Source: Nocardioides sp. CER19
Lineage (GTDB): Bacteria; Actinomycetota; Actinomycetes; Propionibacteriales; Nocardioidaceae
Assembly: GCF_029846275.1 (NCBI RefSeq)
Contig: NZ_JARVWS010000004.1
Span: 186,001-250,000 of the forward strand
Length of the DNA stretch: 64,000 bases
Reading direction: 5' to 3'
Part shown: positions 43,529 through 51,009 of the stretch, piece by piece
Layout of the letters: each line of letters starts with the position of its first letter
How positions within the stretch are numbered: the stretch's first letter is position 1
Position numbers and translations under genes: made by a program
Notes under the pieces: generated by a model
Told to the model about the DNA's origin: nothing
Databases searched by the model: none
Seen by the model: the letters and a program-made list of their open reading frames with translations, nothing else

Positions 43529-44254
43529 TCAGGCAGCGTCCGCCCGACCCTGGACCGGGGTGGCGTTGCGGGCGAGCAGCCACACCATCGTCCCCCACGA
43601 CGCGATGCGGAGCGGCCAGCCGAGGCCGAGCCGCAGCACCCCGATGATCGCGACGGCGGTGTCGGTGTCGATCGTGCCCGAGTGACCGAGCAGGTAGACG
43701 GGCCCCTGCAGCAGCACCCCGATCGCGCCCGGCGCGAGGAACAGCCAGGTGAGTCGGGAGCACAGCCTCACGACCTGCTTGTCGTCGTGCCACGCCGTCG
43801 GGTCGCCCGACACCGAGCCGACCATGAACCCGATGAATGGCCAGCCGACCAGGCAGGAGAACACCATCAGCACCGTGTAGGCGCCGCTCCAGATGATCCC
43901 CGGCAGGAAGAAGGCCAGCGCCTGCTCGGACTCGGTGCCGCCGCTGCTCGCCGCCAGCCGCACGAAGACCCAGCCGATGGCGATGCCGACGATCGCGTTG
44001 ACGACGTACTGGACGGTGGTGCGCTCCAGCAGCCTGATCACCAGCGCAGCGACCGCGACGCCGCCGGCCGAGATCAGGGCGATCGGCAGGTCCTTGGTCG
44101 TCAGCCAGAGGAGCGTGAAGACGAGGCCGGGTACGCCGGCCTCGACCATGCCCCGCCGGCCGCCGAGCGACTGCGCCATCTGGCGTCGTACGACGGCCTC
44201 GACCGTCTCGACGGTGGCCGGTGAGGTGTGCTCGGGCTCGGTCACTTCGCTCAC
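43529..44254 (-). CDS. DUF3159 family membrane protein
   Basis: A 241-residue protein with about six membrane segments after a charged N-terminus. Recognisable family parts are GGRRGMVEAGVPGLVFTLLW, VNAIVGIAIGWVF, GIIWSGAYTVLMVFSCLVGWPFIGFMVG and RLCSRLTWLFLAPG. The function is unknown. It corresponds to Rv2693c, next to ceoC in M. tuberculosis. The GTG start overlaps the stop of the OB-fold gene in a GTGA, making it the last gene of a four-gene operon dut, DUF3710, OB-fold, DUF3159. Confidence 0.9.
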   Translation of the reverse strand: MSEVTEPEHTSPATVETVEAVVRRQMAQSLGGRRGMVEAGVPGLVFTLLWLTTKDLPIALISAGGVAVAALVIRLLERTTVQYVVNAIVGIAIGWVFVRLAASSGGTESEQALAFFLPGIIWSGAYTVLMVFSCLVGWPFIGFMVGSVSGDPTAWHDDKQVVRLCSRLTWLFLAPGAIGVLLQGPVYLLGHSGTIDTDTAVAIIGVLRLGLGWPLRIASWGTMVWLLARNATPVQGRADAA

Positions 44255-44604
44255 GGGATGAGCTCGTAGCGCGGGTTGTAGAGCGTTCGGACGCCGTCGT
44301 GGACGCCGATCCGGCCCTGGACCTGGAGCGAGCGGCCGGGGCTGATCCCGGCGATGTGGCGGCGGCCGAGCCAGACGATCGTCAGCATGCCGGTGCCGTC
44401 GAAGAGCTCGGCCTCCAGCGCGGGGACGCCGCCTCGCGGACGGAGGGTGACCGTGCGCAGCGTGCCGCGCAGCCGGACGAGCTCACGGTCGGCCGCCTCG
44501 CCGATGGAGACGACATCCTTGGCCTCGTAGACGGTGCGCAGGTCACGCGCGTCCTGGTCGGCCGTGTTCGCCCACTCGCTGAGCTTGGCGCGCAGGCGTC
44601 CCAT
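44251..44604 (-). CDS. OB-fold nucleic acid-binding-like protein
   Basis: A 117-residue protein. A helical N-terminus (LRAKLSEWANTADQDARDLR) leads into an OB-fold: ELVRLRGTLRTVTLRPRGGVP, LEAELFDGTGMLTIVWLGRR and ISPGRSLQVQGRIGVHDG, ending YNPRYELI. This matches the strand pattern of tRNA-anti/RecG-wedge-type OB domains. It corresponds to Rv2694c. Nucleic acid binding is plausible but unproven. ATG 44604 shares one base with the TGA of the DUF3710 gene (TGATG), and its own stop overlaps the next start. Confidence 0.88.
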   Translation of the reverse strand: MGRLRAKLSEWANTADQDARDLRTVYEAKDVVSIGEAADRELVRLRGTLRTVTLRPRGGVPALEAELFDGTGMLTIVWLGRRHIAGISPGRSLQVQGRIGVHDGVRTLYNPRYELIP

Positions 44605-45263
44605 CACTGCACCCGCTGCGCCTGGGGCGGCAGGGTGAGCGGCAGCGCCTCGCCGACCGGCATCGCGCCGGCGCCGCGACGTACGACGATGTCGGTGAGG
44701 CCGTCCTCCCACGACTGCGCGTAGTCGCCGTCGACCGCCGGACGACCCAGCAGCGTGGCCCGGAGCAGCCAGCGCGGACCGTTGATCCCGATGATCCGCG
44801 AGACCTGGGTGCCGGCCTGCCCGTCGGGCAGCTGTACGGCGAGCTGGCAGACCAGCTCGGTGCCCCAGCGGCCCTCGCGCTCGGTGACGGTGCCGCCGCG
44901 GCTCTGTACGTCGGTCGCCAGCTGGGGACGCACGTCGCCCCACAGGTCGCCGTTGCGCGGCGCGGCGAACGCCCGCAGCTCGAGGGCGCCGTCCTCGGCG
45001 GTCAGCAGGGCGGCCTGGACCGCACCGGTCGACTCGTCGACCTGGAGCCGCAGCTCCCGTCCGGGGAACGGCGCGAGCGCGATCGAGCCGAGGTCGACCC
45101 GCTCGACCGCCGCGGCCTCGTCGGGCAGCTCGTCGGCGTCGTAGGGGCCGGCCACCGGCTCCGCCGGGACCTCCGTCGACGCGTCGGCACCCGCAGCGTC
45201 GACGGCGTCGATCCCGTCGTCGGCGGCGCTCTGAGGCTCTGCGGACTTGCGGCGGAACTTCAC
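44604..45263 (-). CDS. DUF3710 family protein
   Basis: A 219-residue soluble protein. An acidic, Ala-rich N-terminal region (~10-60) is followed by the DUF3710 domain: DLGSIALAPFPGRELRLQVDE, ELRAFAAPRNGDLWGDVRPQL, EGRWGTELVCQLAVQLPDG and INGPRWLLRATLLGRPAVD. The role is unknown; Rv2696c is the counterpart. GTG 45263 follows a GAGGGAAGAG ribosome binding site. It lies 13 bp downstream of dut, and its stop overlaps the OB-fold start, so the operon is tight. Confidence 0.9.
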   Translation of the reverse strand: MKFRRKSAEPQSAADDGIDAVDAAGADASTEVPAEPVAGPYDADELPDEAAAVERVDLGSIALAPFPGRELRLQVDESTGAVQAALLTAEDGALELRAFAAPRNGDLWGDVRPQLATDVQSRGGTVTEREGRWGTELVCQLAVQLPDGQAGTQVSRIIGINGPRWLLRATLLGRPAVDGDYAQSWEDGLTDIVVRRGAGAMPVGEALPLTLPPQAQRVQ

Positions 45264-45276
45264 CTGGACTCTTCCC

Positions 45277-45777
45277 TCACGTCTGACGGGGCCCGGTGCT
45301 GCCGAACCCTCCGGTAGAACCGTAACCCCCGCCGCCACGCACCGACTCCGGCAGCACGTCGACCTCCACGAAGGCCGCGCGCTCGACCCGTTGGATCACC
45401 AGCTGGGCGATCCGATCGCCCCGGGACAGCTCGATCGGCTCGACCGGGTCGTGGTTGACGAGCAGCACCTTGATCTCGCCCCGGTAGCCCGCGTCGACGG
45501 TCCCGGGGGTGTTGACGATCGAGAGCCCGTGCCGGGCGGCCAGCCCCGAGCGGGGGTGCACCAGGGCGACGTACCCCTCGGGCAGCGCGATCGCGACGCC
45601 CGTCGGGACGAGGGCCCGCTCCCCCGGCGCCAGCCGCACGTCGACGGCTGTCATCAGGTCGGCGCCGGCGTCGCCGGGATGGGCGTACGACGGCGGGGGC
45701 AGGTCGGGGTCGAGCCGGTGCAGCGCCACCTCGAGCGAGGTGGCCCCGAGCTGGTTTCGGCGCAGTGGTTCGGACAC
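45277..45777 (-). CDS. dut: dUTP diphosphatase
   Basis: A 166-residue trimeric dUTPase. The five motifs are visible: PGDAGADLMTA (I), HPRSGLAARHGLS (II), NTPGTVDAGYRGEIKVLL (III), RGDRIAQLVIQ (IV) and the C-terminal GGYGSTGGFGSTG (V). It hydrolyses dUTP to dUMP, keeping uracil out of DNA and supplying thymidylate synthesis. GTG 45777 is chosen because TAGGGT lies 7 nt upstream; the frame extends to 45864 without support. It is the first gene of the dut-DUF3710-OB-DUF3159 operon and is divergent from the DUF3093 gene, as in Rv2697c/Rv2698. Confidence 0.97.
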   Translation of the reverse strand: MSEPLRRNQLGATSLEVALHRLDPDLPPPSYAHPGDAGADLMTAVDVRLAPGERALVPTGVAIALPEGYVALVHPRSGLAARHGLSIVNTPGTVDAGYRGEIKVLLVNHDPVEPIELSRGDRIAQLVIQRVERAAFVEVDVLPESVRGGGGYGSTGGFGSTGPRQT

Positions 45778-45829
45778 CCGCGGGACCCTATCGTCAGCGG
45801 TCGTGAGGTGGATGGGAAACTCTCCCCTC

Positions 45830-46321
45830 GTGAGCAACTCCGCCCCCGGCAGCACCGGGCCCACGCCCGCCTACCGGGAGCGCCTCTTCGTCCCACTCCG
45901 CTGGTGGGTGCAGGGCGTGATGTTCGTGGCCACCCTGTGGTTGGCGCTGATCGTCGCCGTCCCCGGGGAGTGGGCCTGGGCGACCACCGCCGCCATCCTG
46001 GCGCTGCTCTCGCTCGCCTTCATCGCCTACGGCTCGGCGACCATCGAGGTCGCCGACGGTCACCTCCGTGCTGGGCACGCGCGGATCGAGGCGGCCTACC
46101 TCGGCCTCGCCGAGGCGCTCGACGGCGAGGCGACTCGCCGAGCCGCGGGCGTCGACGCCGACGCCCGGGCCTTCCTGGTGCTGCGGCCGTACGTGAAGCG
46201 CGCCGTCAAGGTGCAGATCTCCGACCCGGCCGACCCGGCGCCGTACTGGCTCCTCAGCACCCGGCACCCCGAAGGGCTCGCCTCGGCCCTCGCCGCCCTG
46301 ACGGCCGGGAACCGCGACTGA
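45830..46321 (+). CDS. DUF3093 family membrane protein
   Basis: A 163-residue protein with two membrane segments (VQGVMFVATLWLALIVAVPG; WATTAAILALLSLAFIAYG) and a small C-terminal domain (IEVADGHLRAGHARIE, LRPYVKRAVKVQISD, APYWLLSTRHPEGLASAL). The last motif is diagnostic of DUF3093. The function is unknown. It corresponds to Rv2698, divergent from dut. The start is GTG 45830; ATG 45812, with GAGGTGG just upstream, is an alternative that adds six residues. Confidence 0.88.
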   Translation: MSNSAPGSTGPTPAYRERLFVPLRWWVQGVMFVATLWLALIVAVPGEWAWATTAAILALLSLAFIAYGSATIEVADGHLRAGHARIEAAYLGLAEALDGEATRRAAGVDADARAFLVLRPYVKRAVKVQISDPADPAPYWLLSTRHPEGLASALAALTAGNRD

Positions 46322-46344
46322 TCCGACCCACTAGGGTGGATCAC

Positions 46345-46650
46345 ATGGCGAAGGGTTCCAAGGGCCCCAAGGGCTCCAAGATCTGGACGATCCTCTCGAC
46401 GGTGTCGGCGCTGGGCGCGGCCACCGTCGCCCGCAAGGCGCTCGACAAGGGCTGGCAGGTGTCGACGCGCCGGAAGCCGCCGGGCAACCCGGCCGACCCC
46501 GACGTCGCGCTCTGGGAGGCGGTCGCCTGGTCGGCCGCGACCGGCGCAGCGGTCGCCCTCGCCCGGATGTTCGCCCAGCGACGGGCGGCCAACTACTACG
46601 TCAAGTCGGCCGGCCACCTGCCGCCGCAGCTGGAGAAGGACGAGGACTAG
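46345..46650 (+). CDS. DUF4235 family small membrane protein
   Basis: A 101-residue protein. A basic N-terminus (MAKGSKGPKGSKIW) precedes a weak membrane segment (TILSTVSALGAATVARKAL) and a second one (EAVAWSAATGAAVALARMF), ending in RRAANYYVKSAGHLPPQL. The motif GWQVSTRRKPPGNPADPDV between them is typical of DUF4235. Its role is unknown. TAGGGT (46332-46337) lies 7 nt before the ATG, indicating its own leaderless promoter. A strong bidirectional terminator follows. Confidence 0.88.
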   Translation: MAKGSKGPKGSKIWTILSTVSALGAATVARKALDKGWQVSTRRKPPGNPADPDVALWEAVAWSAATGAAVALARMFAQRRAANYYVKSAGHLPPQLEKDED

Positions 46651-46680
46651 TCCCTGCTCCGGTCAGAACCAGAGCAGCAG

Positions 46681-46714
46681 AAAAGGCCGCGACCCGTCCA
46701 GGTCGCGGCCTTTT
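46681..46714. terminator. Bidirectional rho-independent terminator
   Basis: A 14-bp perfect inverted repeat (46681-46694 with 46701-46714) begins with AAAA and ends with TTTT and has a 6-nt loop. It lies between the convergent DUF4235 and DUF4193 genes, with T-runs in the right place for both strands. It is the most classical terminator in the window. Confidence 0.9.
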
Positions 46715-46725
46715 GCATGCGTCCG

Positions 46726-47016
46726 TCAGGCGCAGTCCTTGCAGATCATCCGCTTCTCGTCAGCCAGCTGGCTGCGGTGGTGCACCAGGAAGCAGCTCAT
46801 GCAGGTGAACTCGTCCTCCTGCTTGGGCTTCACCTCGACAGCGAGCTCCTCGTGCGAGAGGTCGGCACCAGGGAGCTCGAAGGACTCAGCGGCCTCCGCC
46901 TCGTCCTCGTCGACCTTGCCGGAGTTCTTGTCGTGACGGCGCGCCTTGAGCTCTTCGATGCTCTCCTCGGACTGCTCCTCGTCTGTCTTGCGCGGAGCGT
47001 CGTAGTCCGTCGCCAT
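46726..47016 (-). CDS. DUF4193 family zinc-ribbon-like protein
   Basis: A 96-residue, highly acidic protein. The first ~70 residues are charged and probably disordered (TDEEQSEESIEELKARR). The C-terminus holds a four-Cys knuckle pair, CMSC ... CKDC, spaced by about 20 residues, a likely zinc site. DUF4193 is an actinobacterial family; the counterpart is Rv2699c. It may bind a nucleic acid or RNA polymerase, as small zinc ribbons often do, but nothing proves it. A GGGAG lies about 10 nt before the ATG. The bidirectional terminator is 11 bp past its stop. Confidence 0.92.
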   Translation of the reverse strand: MATDYDAPRKTDEEQSEESIEELKARRHDKNSGKVDEDEAEAAESFELPGADLSHEELAVEVKPKQEDEFTCMSCFLVHHRSQLADEKRMICKDCA

Positions 47017-47154
47017 GCGTCACCACTCCCTTCGTTCCAAGCCCACGCGTATCGGATCCCGAGCCCGATCGTCGGGGCGAGATTGTGCACCATGCCGCTT
47101 ACGGTCCGCACACCGGTTCGGCAGTGCGTGTCGTGAACAGTCGGTGACGAGTGG

Positions 47155-47961
47155 CTATTCCCCGCCGTACCCCGCATCGAGGACAGCGTTCAGGAACTCC
47201 TCGAACCCGTGCTCCGGAGCGGCCACCACGAGCGCGCGGTCGGGGAAGCCCGGGTGCACCTCGACCCGGGCGCCGGCGCCCTCGGCGACCAGTGCGCCGG
47301 CGGCGTAGTCCCACAGGTTGACCCCCACCTCGAAGTAGGCGTCCGCCTGCCCGTCGGCGAGGTGGCAGAGCTCCAGCGCGCAGGATCCGTGCCGGCGGAT
47401 GTCACGGACCTGCGGCAGCAGCCGCACCAGGCCCTCCGCCTGGCGCCGGCGTACGTCGGCGTCATAGCTGAAGCCGGTGATGACGAGGCGCTGGGCCAAC
47501 GGCGCCGGACCGCGGACGACGACCGGCCGGTCGCCCTTCCGCGCGACGACCCCGTCCGGGGTGCGGTGCGCGGTGTACTCCACGCCGGTGGCCACGTTGA
47601 GGACCACCCCGGCGACGACCCGCCCGTCCACCTCGGCCGCCACCGAGATGGCGTACTCGGGAAGGCCGTAGACGAAGTTCACGGTCCCGTCGATCGGGTC
47701 GACGATCCAGCGCACGCCGGTCGTCCCCTCGACGTCCTCCCCCTCCTCGCCGAAGAACGCGTCGCCGGGCCGCTCGGCCAGGATCGTGGCTCGCAGCAAC
47801 GTCTCGGAGTCGCGGTCGGCCTGGGTGACGACGTCGACGTCGCTCGACTTGGTCGCGGCGACCGTGACGCCGGCATCCGCCCGCTCGCGGACGAGGTCCG
47901 CAGCGGCGCGGGCGGCGCGCACCGCGACGTCGAGGAGCTCGGTGCTCAGGTCAGTGCTCAT
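47155..47961 (-). CDS. suhB: Inositol monophosphatase family protein
   Basis: A 268-residue FIG-superfamily phosphatase. The metal-binding Glu lies in FGEEGE (~71), the central motif is WIVDPIDGTVNF (~86-97), and the third metal Asp is in NLWDYAAGALVAEGAGA (~215). It hydrolyses inositol-1-phosphate or related sugar phosphates. It is the counterpart of Rv2701c (suhB). The ATG overlaps the stop of hemH (ATGA), so the two are coupled; that pairing is not part of the mycobacterial arrangement. The 138-bp gap to DUF4193 contains no gene. Confidence 0.93.
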   Translation of the reverse strand: MSTDLSTELLDVAVRAARAAADLVRERADAGVTVAATKSSDVDVVTQADRDSETLLRATILAERPGDAFFGEEGEDVEGTTGVRWIVDPIDGTVNFVYGLPEYAISVAAEVDGRVVAGVVLNVATGVEYTAHRTPDGVVARKGDRPVVVRGPAPLAQRLVITGFSYDADVRRRQAEGLVRLLPQVRDIRRHGSCALELCHLADGQADAYFEVGVNLWDYAAGALVAEGAGARVEVHPGFPDRALVVAAPEHGFEEFLNAVLDAGYGGE

Positions 47962-49043
47962 CGAGCCTCACCGCAGAGGGCGGGCCGGTCCTCGTCACGC
48001 AGGTTGCGGCAGCAGCCGACGGGACACCTGTCCCACAGCGGGCCGAGGTCGCCGACGGACGCCCGGACGACCTCCTCGCCGCGCTCGACGGCGGCACGCT
48101 CGAGCAGCAGGTCGCGGACCGCGGCCACGAAGCGGGCGTCGTCACCCGGCGTCGCCGCGCGGCGGCCCGCGATGCCGAGCCGCTCGCAGGTGGCCAGCGC
48201 CTCGGTGTCGAGGTCGTAGACGACCTCCATGTGGTCGCTGACGAAGCCGACCGGGATGAGCACGACCGCGCGCGTCCCGGTGGCAGCGAGCTCCTCGAGC
48301 CGGTCGTTGACGTCCGGCTCGAGCCACGGCACGTGCGGGGCCCCCGAGCGCGAGCAGAAGACCAGCTCGTGCTCCCGCTCGACGCCGGTCTCCGTGGACA
48401 CCCGTTCGGCGACGTGGCGCGCGACGTCGAGGTGCTGGGCGAGGTAGGCGCCGCCGGCCGGGCCAGAGGTGTCGTTCATCGCCGTGGGGATGGAGTGGGT
48501 CACGAAGACCAGCCGCGCCTCCTCGCGCACCTCCTCGGGAAGCCCGTGGAGGGCGGCCAGCGCACCGTCGACGACCGGCTCGGTGAAGCCGGGGTGGTTG
48601 TAGTAGTTGCGCAGCTTGTCGATCACCGGCGCCCCGGGGACGGCGGTGACGGCGTCGTAGAGGTTCTCGCGGTACTGCCGGCACGACGAGTAGGAGGAGT
48701 AGGCGCTGGTCGTGAACGCGGCCACCCGCGTGACGCCGTCGGCCTTCATCTGCGCGACCGTGTCGGCCAAGTAGGGGTCCCAGTTGCGGTTGCCCCAGTA
48801 GACCGGCAGGTCGACGCCGTGCTCGGCCAGATCGGACCGCAGCGCGGCCAGGAACGAGCGGTTCTGGTCGTTGATCGGCGAGCGTCCGCCGAAGAGGAAG
48901 TAGTGCTGGCCGACCTCCTCGAGCCGCTCCCGCGGGATGCCCCGACCGCTGGTCACGTTCTCCAGGAACGGCACCACGTCCTCCGGCTTCTCGGGACCAC
49001 CGAAGGAGACCAGCAACAGCGCGTCGTAGGGGCTGACGTCCAT
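47958..49043 (-). CDS. hemH: Ferrochelatase (actinobacterial, coproporphyrin type)
   Basis: A 361-residue class II chelatase. The N-terminus YDALLLVSFGGPEKPEDV, GGRSPIN, the active-site His region FVTHSIPTAMND (~180) and the Glu-bearing VGFVSDHMEVVYDLD (~265) are intact. Cys residues in SSCRQY and near the C-terminus (CPVGCC) fit the [2Fe-2S] cluster known in actinobacterial enzymes. In Actinobacteria this protein inserts iron into coproporphyrin III, the haem route through HemQ. ATG 49043 is supported by TAGGGT 7 nt upstream. It is followed directly by suhB. Confidence 0.95.
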   Translation of the reverse strand: MDVSPYDALLLVSFGGPEKPEDVVPFLENVTSGRGIPRERLEEVGQHYFLFGGRSPINDQNRSFLAALRSDLAEHGVDLPVYWGNRNWDPYLADTVAQMKADGVTRVAAFTTSAYSSYSSCRQYRENLYDAVTAVPGAPVIDKLRNYYNHPGFTEPVVDGALAALHGLPEEVREEARLVFVTHSIPTAMNDTSGPAGGAYLAQHLDVARHVAERVSTETGVEREHELVFCSRSGAPHVPWLEPDVNDRLEELAATGTRAVVLIPVGFVSDHMEVVYDLDTEALATCERLGIAGRRAATPGDDARFVAAVRDLLLERAAVERGEEVVRASVGDLGPLWDRCPVGCCRNLRDEDRPALCGEAR

Positions 49044-49145
49044 GGCCGCCACCCTATGGCCCGCACGGCGCCCCGCCGACGGCGAGGGCTGACGGGCTCC
49101 GGCGCTTTGCGTGCGCGCGGGCGCCCCGGCTCCTAGTCTCACGCC

Positions 49146-50444
49146 ATGCAATGGCGCAACTGGTCAGGCCTCGAGTCGGCGACCCCCACCCGCGCGCTGA
49201 CGCCGCGGACGATCGACGAGGTCGTCGCGGCCGTCGTCGAGGCCCGCGACGGCGGCGGACGGGTGAAGATGGTCGGCACCGGGCACAGCTTCACCGGCAT
49301 CTCCGCCCCGGACGGCGTCATGCTGTCGCCCACCGGGCTCGTCGGGGTCACGGCCGTCGACCGGGAGGCGATGACCGTGACGGCGTACGCCGGGACCCAG
49401 CTCAAGCACCTCAATGCGACGCTCGAGCACCTCGGCCTCTCGCTCCACAACATGGGCGACATCGCCGAGCAGACGCTCGCGGGCGCGATCTCCACGGGCA
49501 CCCACGGCACCGGCGGCCGCGTCGCCGGCCTCGCCGCGCAGGTCGTCGGGCTGACGCTGGTCGACGGCGCCGGCGAGCTCCTGACCGCGGCCGCCGACGA
49601 GAACCTCGACGTCCTCGAGGTCGCGCGAGTCGGCCTCGGCGCGCTCGGGATCCTGGTGACGGTCACGTTCCGGGTCGAGCCGCTCTTCGGCCTGGAGGCG
49701 GTGGAGCAGCCGATGTCGTGGACGGAGTTCCAGGACTCCTTCGACGACCTGACCCGCGCGGCCGACCACGTGGACGCCTACTGGTTCCCGCACACGGACC
49801 GGCTGCTGACCAAGCGCAACACCCGTATCCCGCTCGACACGGTGCGGCCGCTGTCGCGCTGGCGGGGGTGGTTCGACGACGACTTCCTGCAGAACACCGC
49901 GTTCGGCGCACTGACCGCCGCCGCCAACCACGCGCCGGGCGTCATCCCGCGGATGAACCGGATGAACGCCCGGCTGCTCGCACCCCGCACCTACTCCGAC
50001 GCCGCGCACCGCGTCTTCACGACCGAGCGGCGGGTCGTCTTCCGCGAGATGGAGTACGCCGTCCCGCGGGCCGACGGCCTCGCCGTGCTCGCCGAGTGCC
50101 GCCGGCTGCTCGACGCCTCCGACCTGCGGATCTCCTTCCCGGTCGAGCTGCGGGTCGCGCCCGCCGACGACGTGCCGCTGTCGACCGCGCACGGCCGCGA
50201 CTCGTTCTACCTGGCCTTCCACACCCACCGGGCGATGCCGCACGAGGACTACTTCGCGCTGATGGAGCCGGTCCTGCGGGCCGCGGGCGGCCGCCCGCAC
50301 TGGGGCAAGGTGCACACCCGGACGCGGGCCGACCTCGAGCCGGCGTACGAGCGGTTCGACGACTTCGTGAAGCTGCGCGACCGGCTCGACCCGCAGCGGG
50401 TCTTCGCCAACCCCTACCTGGAGCGGGTGCTCGGCCGGGCCTGA
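49146..50444 (+). CDS. FAD-linked D-arabinono/gulono-1,4-lactone oxidase family protein
   Basis: A 432-residue vanillyl-alcohol-oxidase-type flavoprotein. The FAD-binding PP-loop is VGTGHSFTGI (~43-52), followed by QTLAGAISTGTHGTGG (~118). The C-terminal ALO domain ends in HWGKVHTR and RDRLDPQRVFANPYL. The family oxidises aldono-lactones to ascorbate-like products; in M. tuberculosis Rv1771 is an L-gulono-lactone dehydrogenase. The true substrate is not known. ATG 49146 is supported by TAGTCT 6 nt upstream. It is divergent from hemH and followed after 58 bp by a sigma factor gene. Confidence 0.92.
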   Translation: MQWRNWSGLESATPTRALTPRTIDEVVAAVVEARDGGGRVKMVGTGHSFTGISAPDGVMLSPTGLVGVTAVDREAMTVTAYAGTQLKHLNATLEHLGLSLHNMGDIAEQTLAGAISTGTHGTGGRVAGLAAQVVGLTLVDGAGELLTAAADENLDVLEVARVGLGALGILVTVTFRVEPLFGLEAVEQPMSWTEFQDSFDDLTRAADHVDAYWFPHTDRLLTKRNTRIPLDTVRPLSRWRGWFDDDFLQNTAFGALTAAANHAPGVIPRMNRMNARLLAPRTYSDAAHRVFTTERRVVFREMEYAVPRADGLAVLAECRRLLDASDLRISFPVELRVAPADDVPLSTAHGRDSFYLAFHTHRAMPHEDYFALMEPVLRAAGGRPHWGKVHTRTRADLEPAYERFDDFVKLRDRLDPQRVFANPYLERVLGRA

Positions 50445-50502
50445 CCCATTCCGTGACCTTGGGCGTCGGAGGACGATGGGAGGCGCGGGAGGGGAGGGTG
50501 CC

Positions 50503-51009
50503 GTGGCCGGGGGGGTGTCGGTCGGGTTCGCCGAGTTCGTGGCGCTGCGCTCCCCCGCGCTGCAGCGGACGGCCTACCTCATCGCCGGCGAGGTGAGCGC
50601 GGCAGAGGACCTGGTCCACGAGGCGCTCACCCGGACCTACCTGGCGTGGCCACGGTTGCACGACCCCTACCGGGCGGAGGTCTACGCCCGCACCGCGCTG
50701 ACGACCACCGCGATCGCCGGGTCACGTCGGCGGGGCCACCACCCGATCGTGCCGGTCGCCGAGCCCGAGCGGGTGGTTCGCCCCGCCGACGTCGACGACA
50801 GCACGTGGCTCTGGACCTGCCTGCTCCGGCTCCCTGTCGGGCAGCGGGCGGCGATCGTGCTGCTCCACTACGAGGACCTCACCGAGCGCGAGGCGGCCGA
50901 GACCATGGGCTGCGGGATCCGAGCGCTGCGGAGCCAGGTGGCCGATGCGCTGACGACGCTCCGGCCGCTCGTCGGCGCGACCCTCCTGCCACAGCAGGTG
51001 AACGGGTGA
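50503..51009 (+). CDS. ECF sigma factor, SigE family (sigma/propeller pair 2)
   Basis: A 168-residue small sigma factor. Region 2 is RTAYLIAGEVSAAEDLVHEAL. Region 4 is LPVGQRAAIVLLHYEDLTE then AAETMGCGIRALRSQ. It shares RTAYL, AEDLV, LHYEDLTE-type blocks with the factor at 31148, so the two are paralogues, but the recognition helix differs (GCGIRALRSQ against GIGVGTVKSQ), which suggests different target promoters. GTG 50503 follows GGAGG by 5 nt; ATG 50476 is possible. Its TGA overlaps the GTG of the propeller gene, so this pair has the usual sigma-first order. Confidence 0.9.
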   Translation: MAGGVSVGFAEFVALRSPALQRTAYLIAGEVSAAEDLVHEALTRTYLAWPRLHDPYRAEVYARTALTTTAIAGSRRRGHHPIVPVAEPERVVRPADVDDSTWLWTCLLRLPVGQRAAIVLLHYEDLTEREAAETMGCGIRALRSQVADALTTLRPLVGATLLPQQVNG

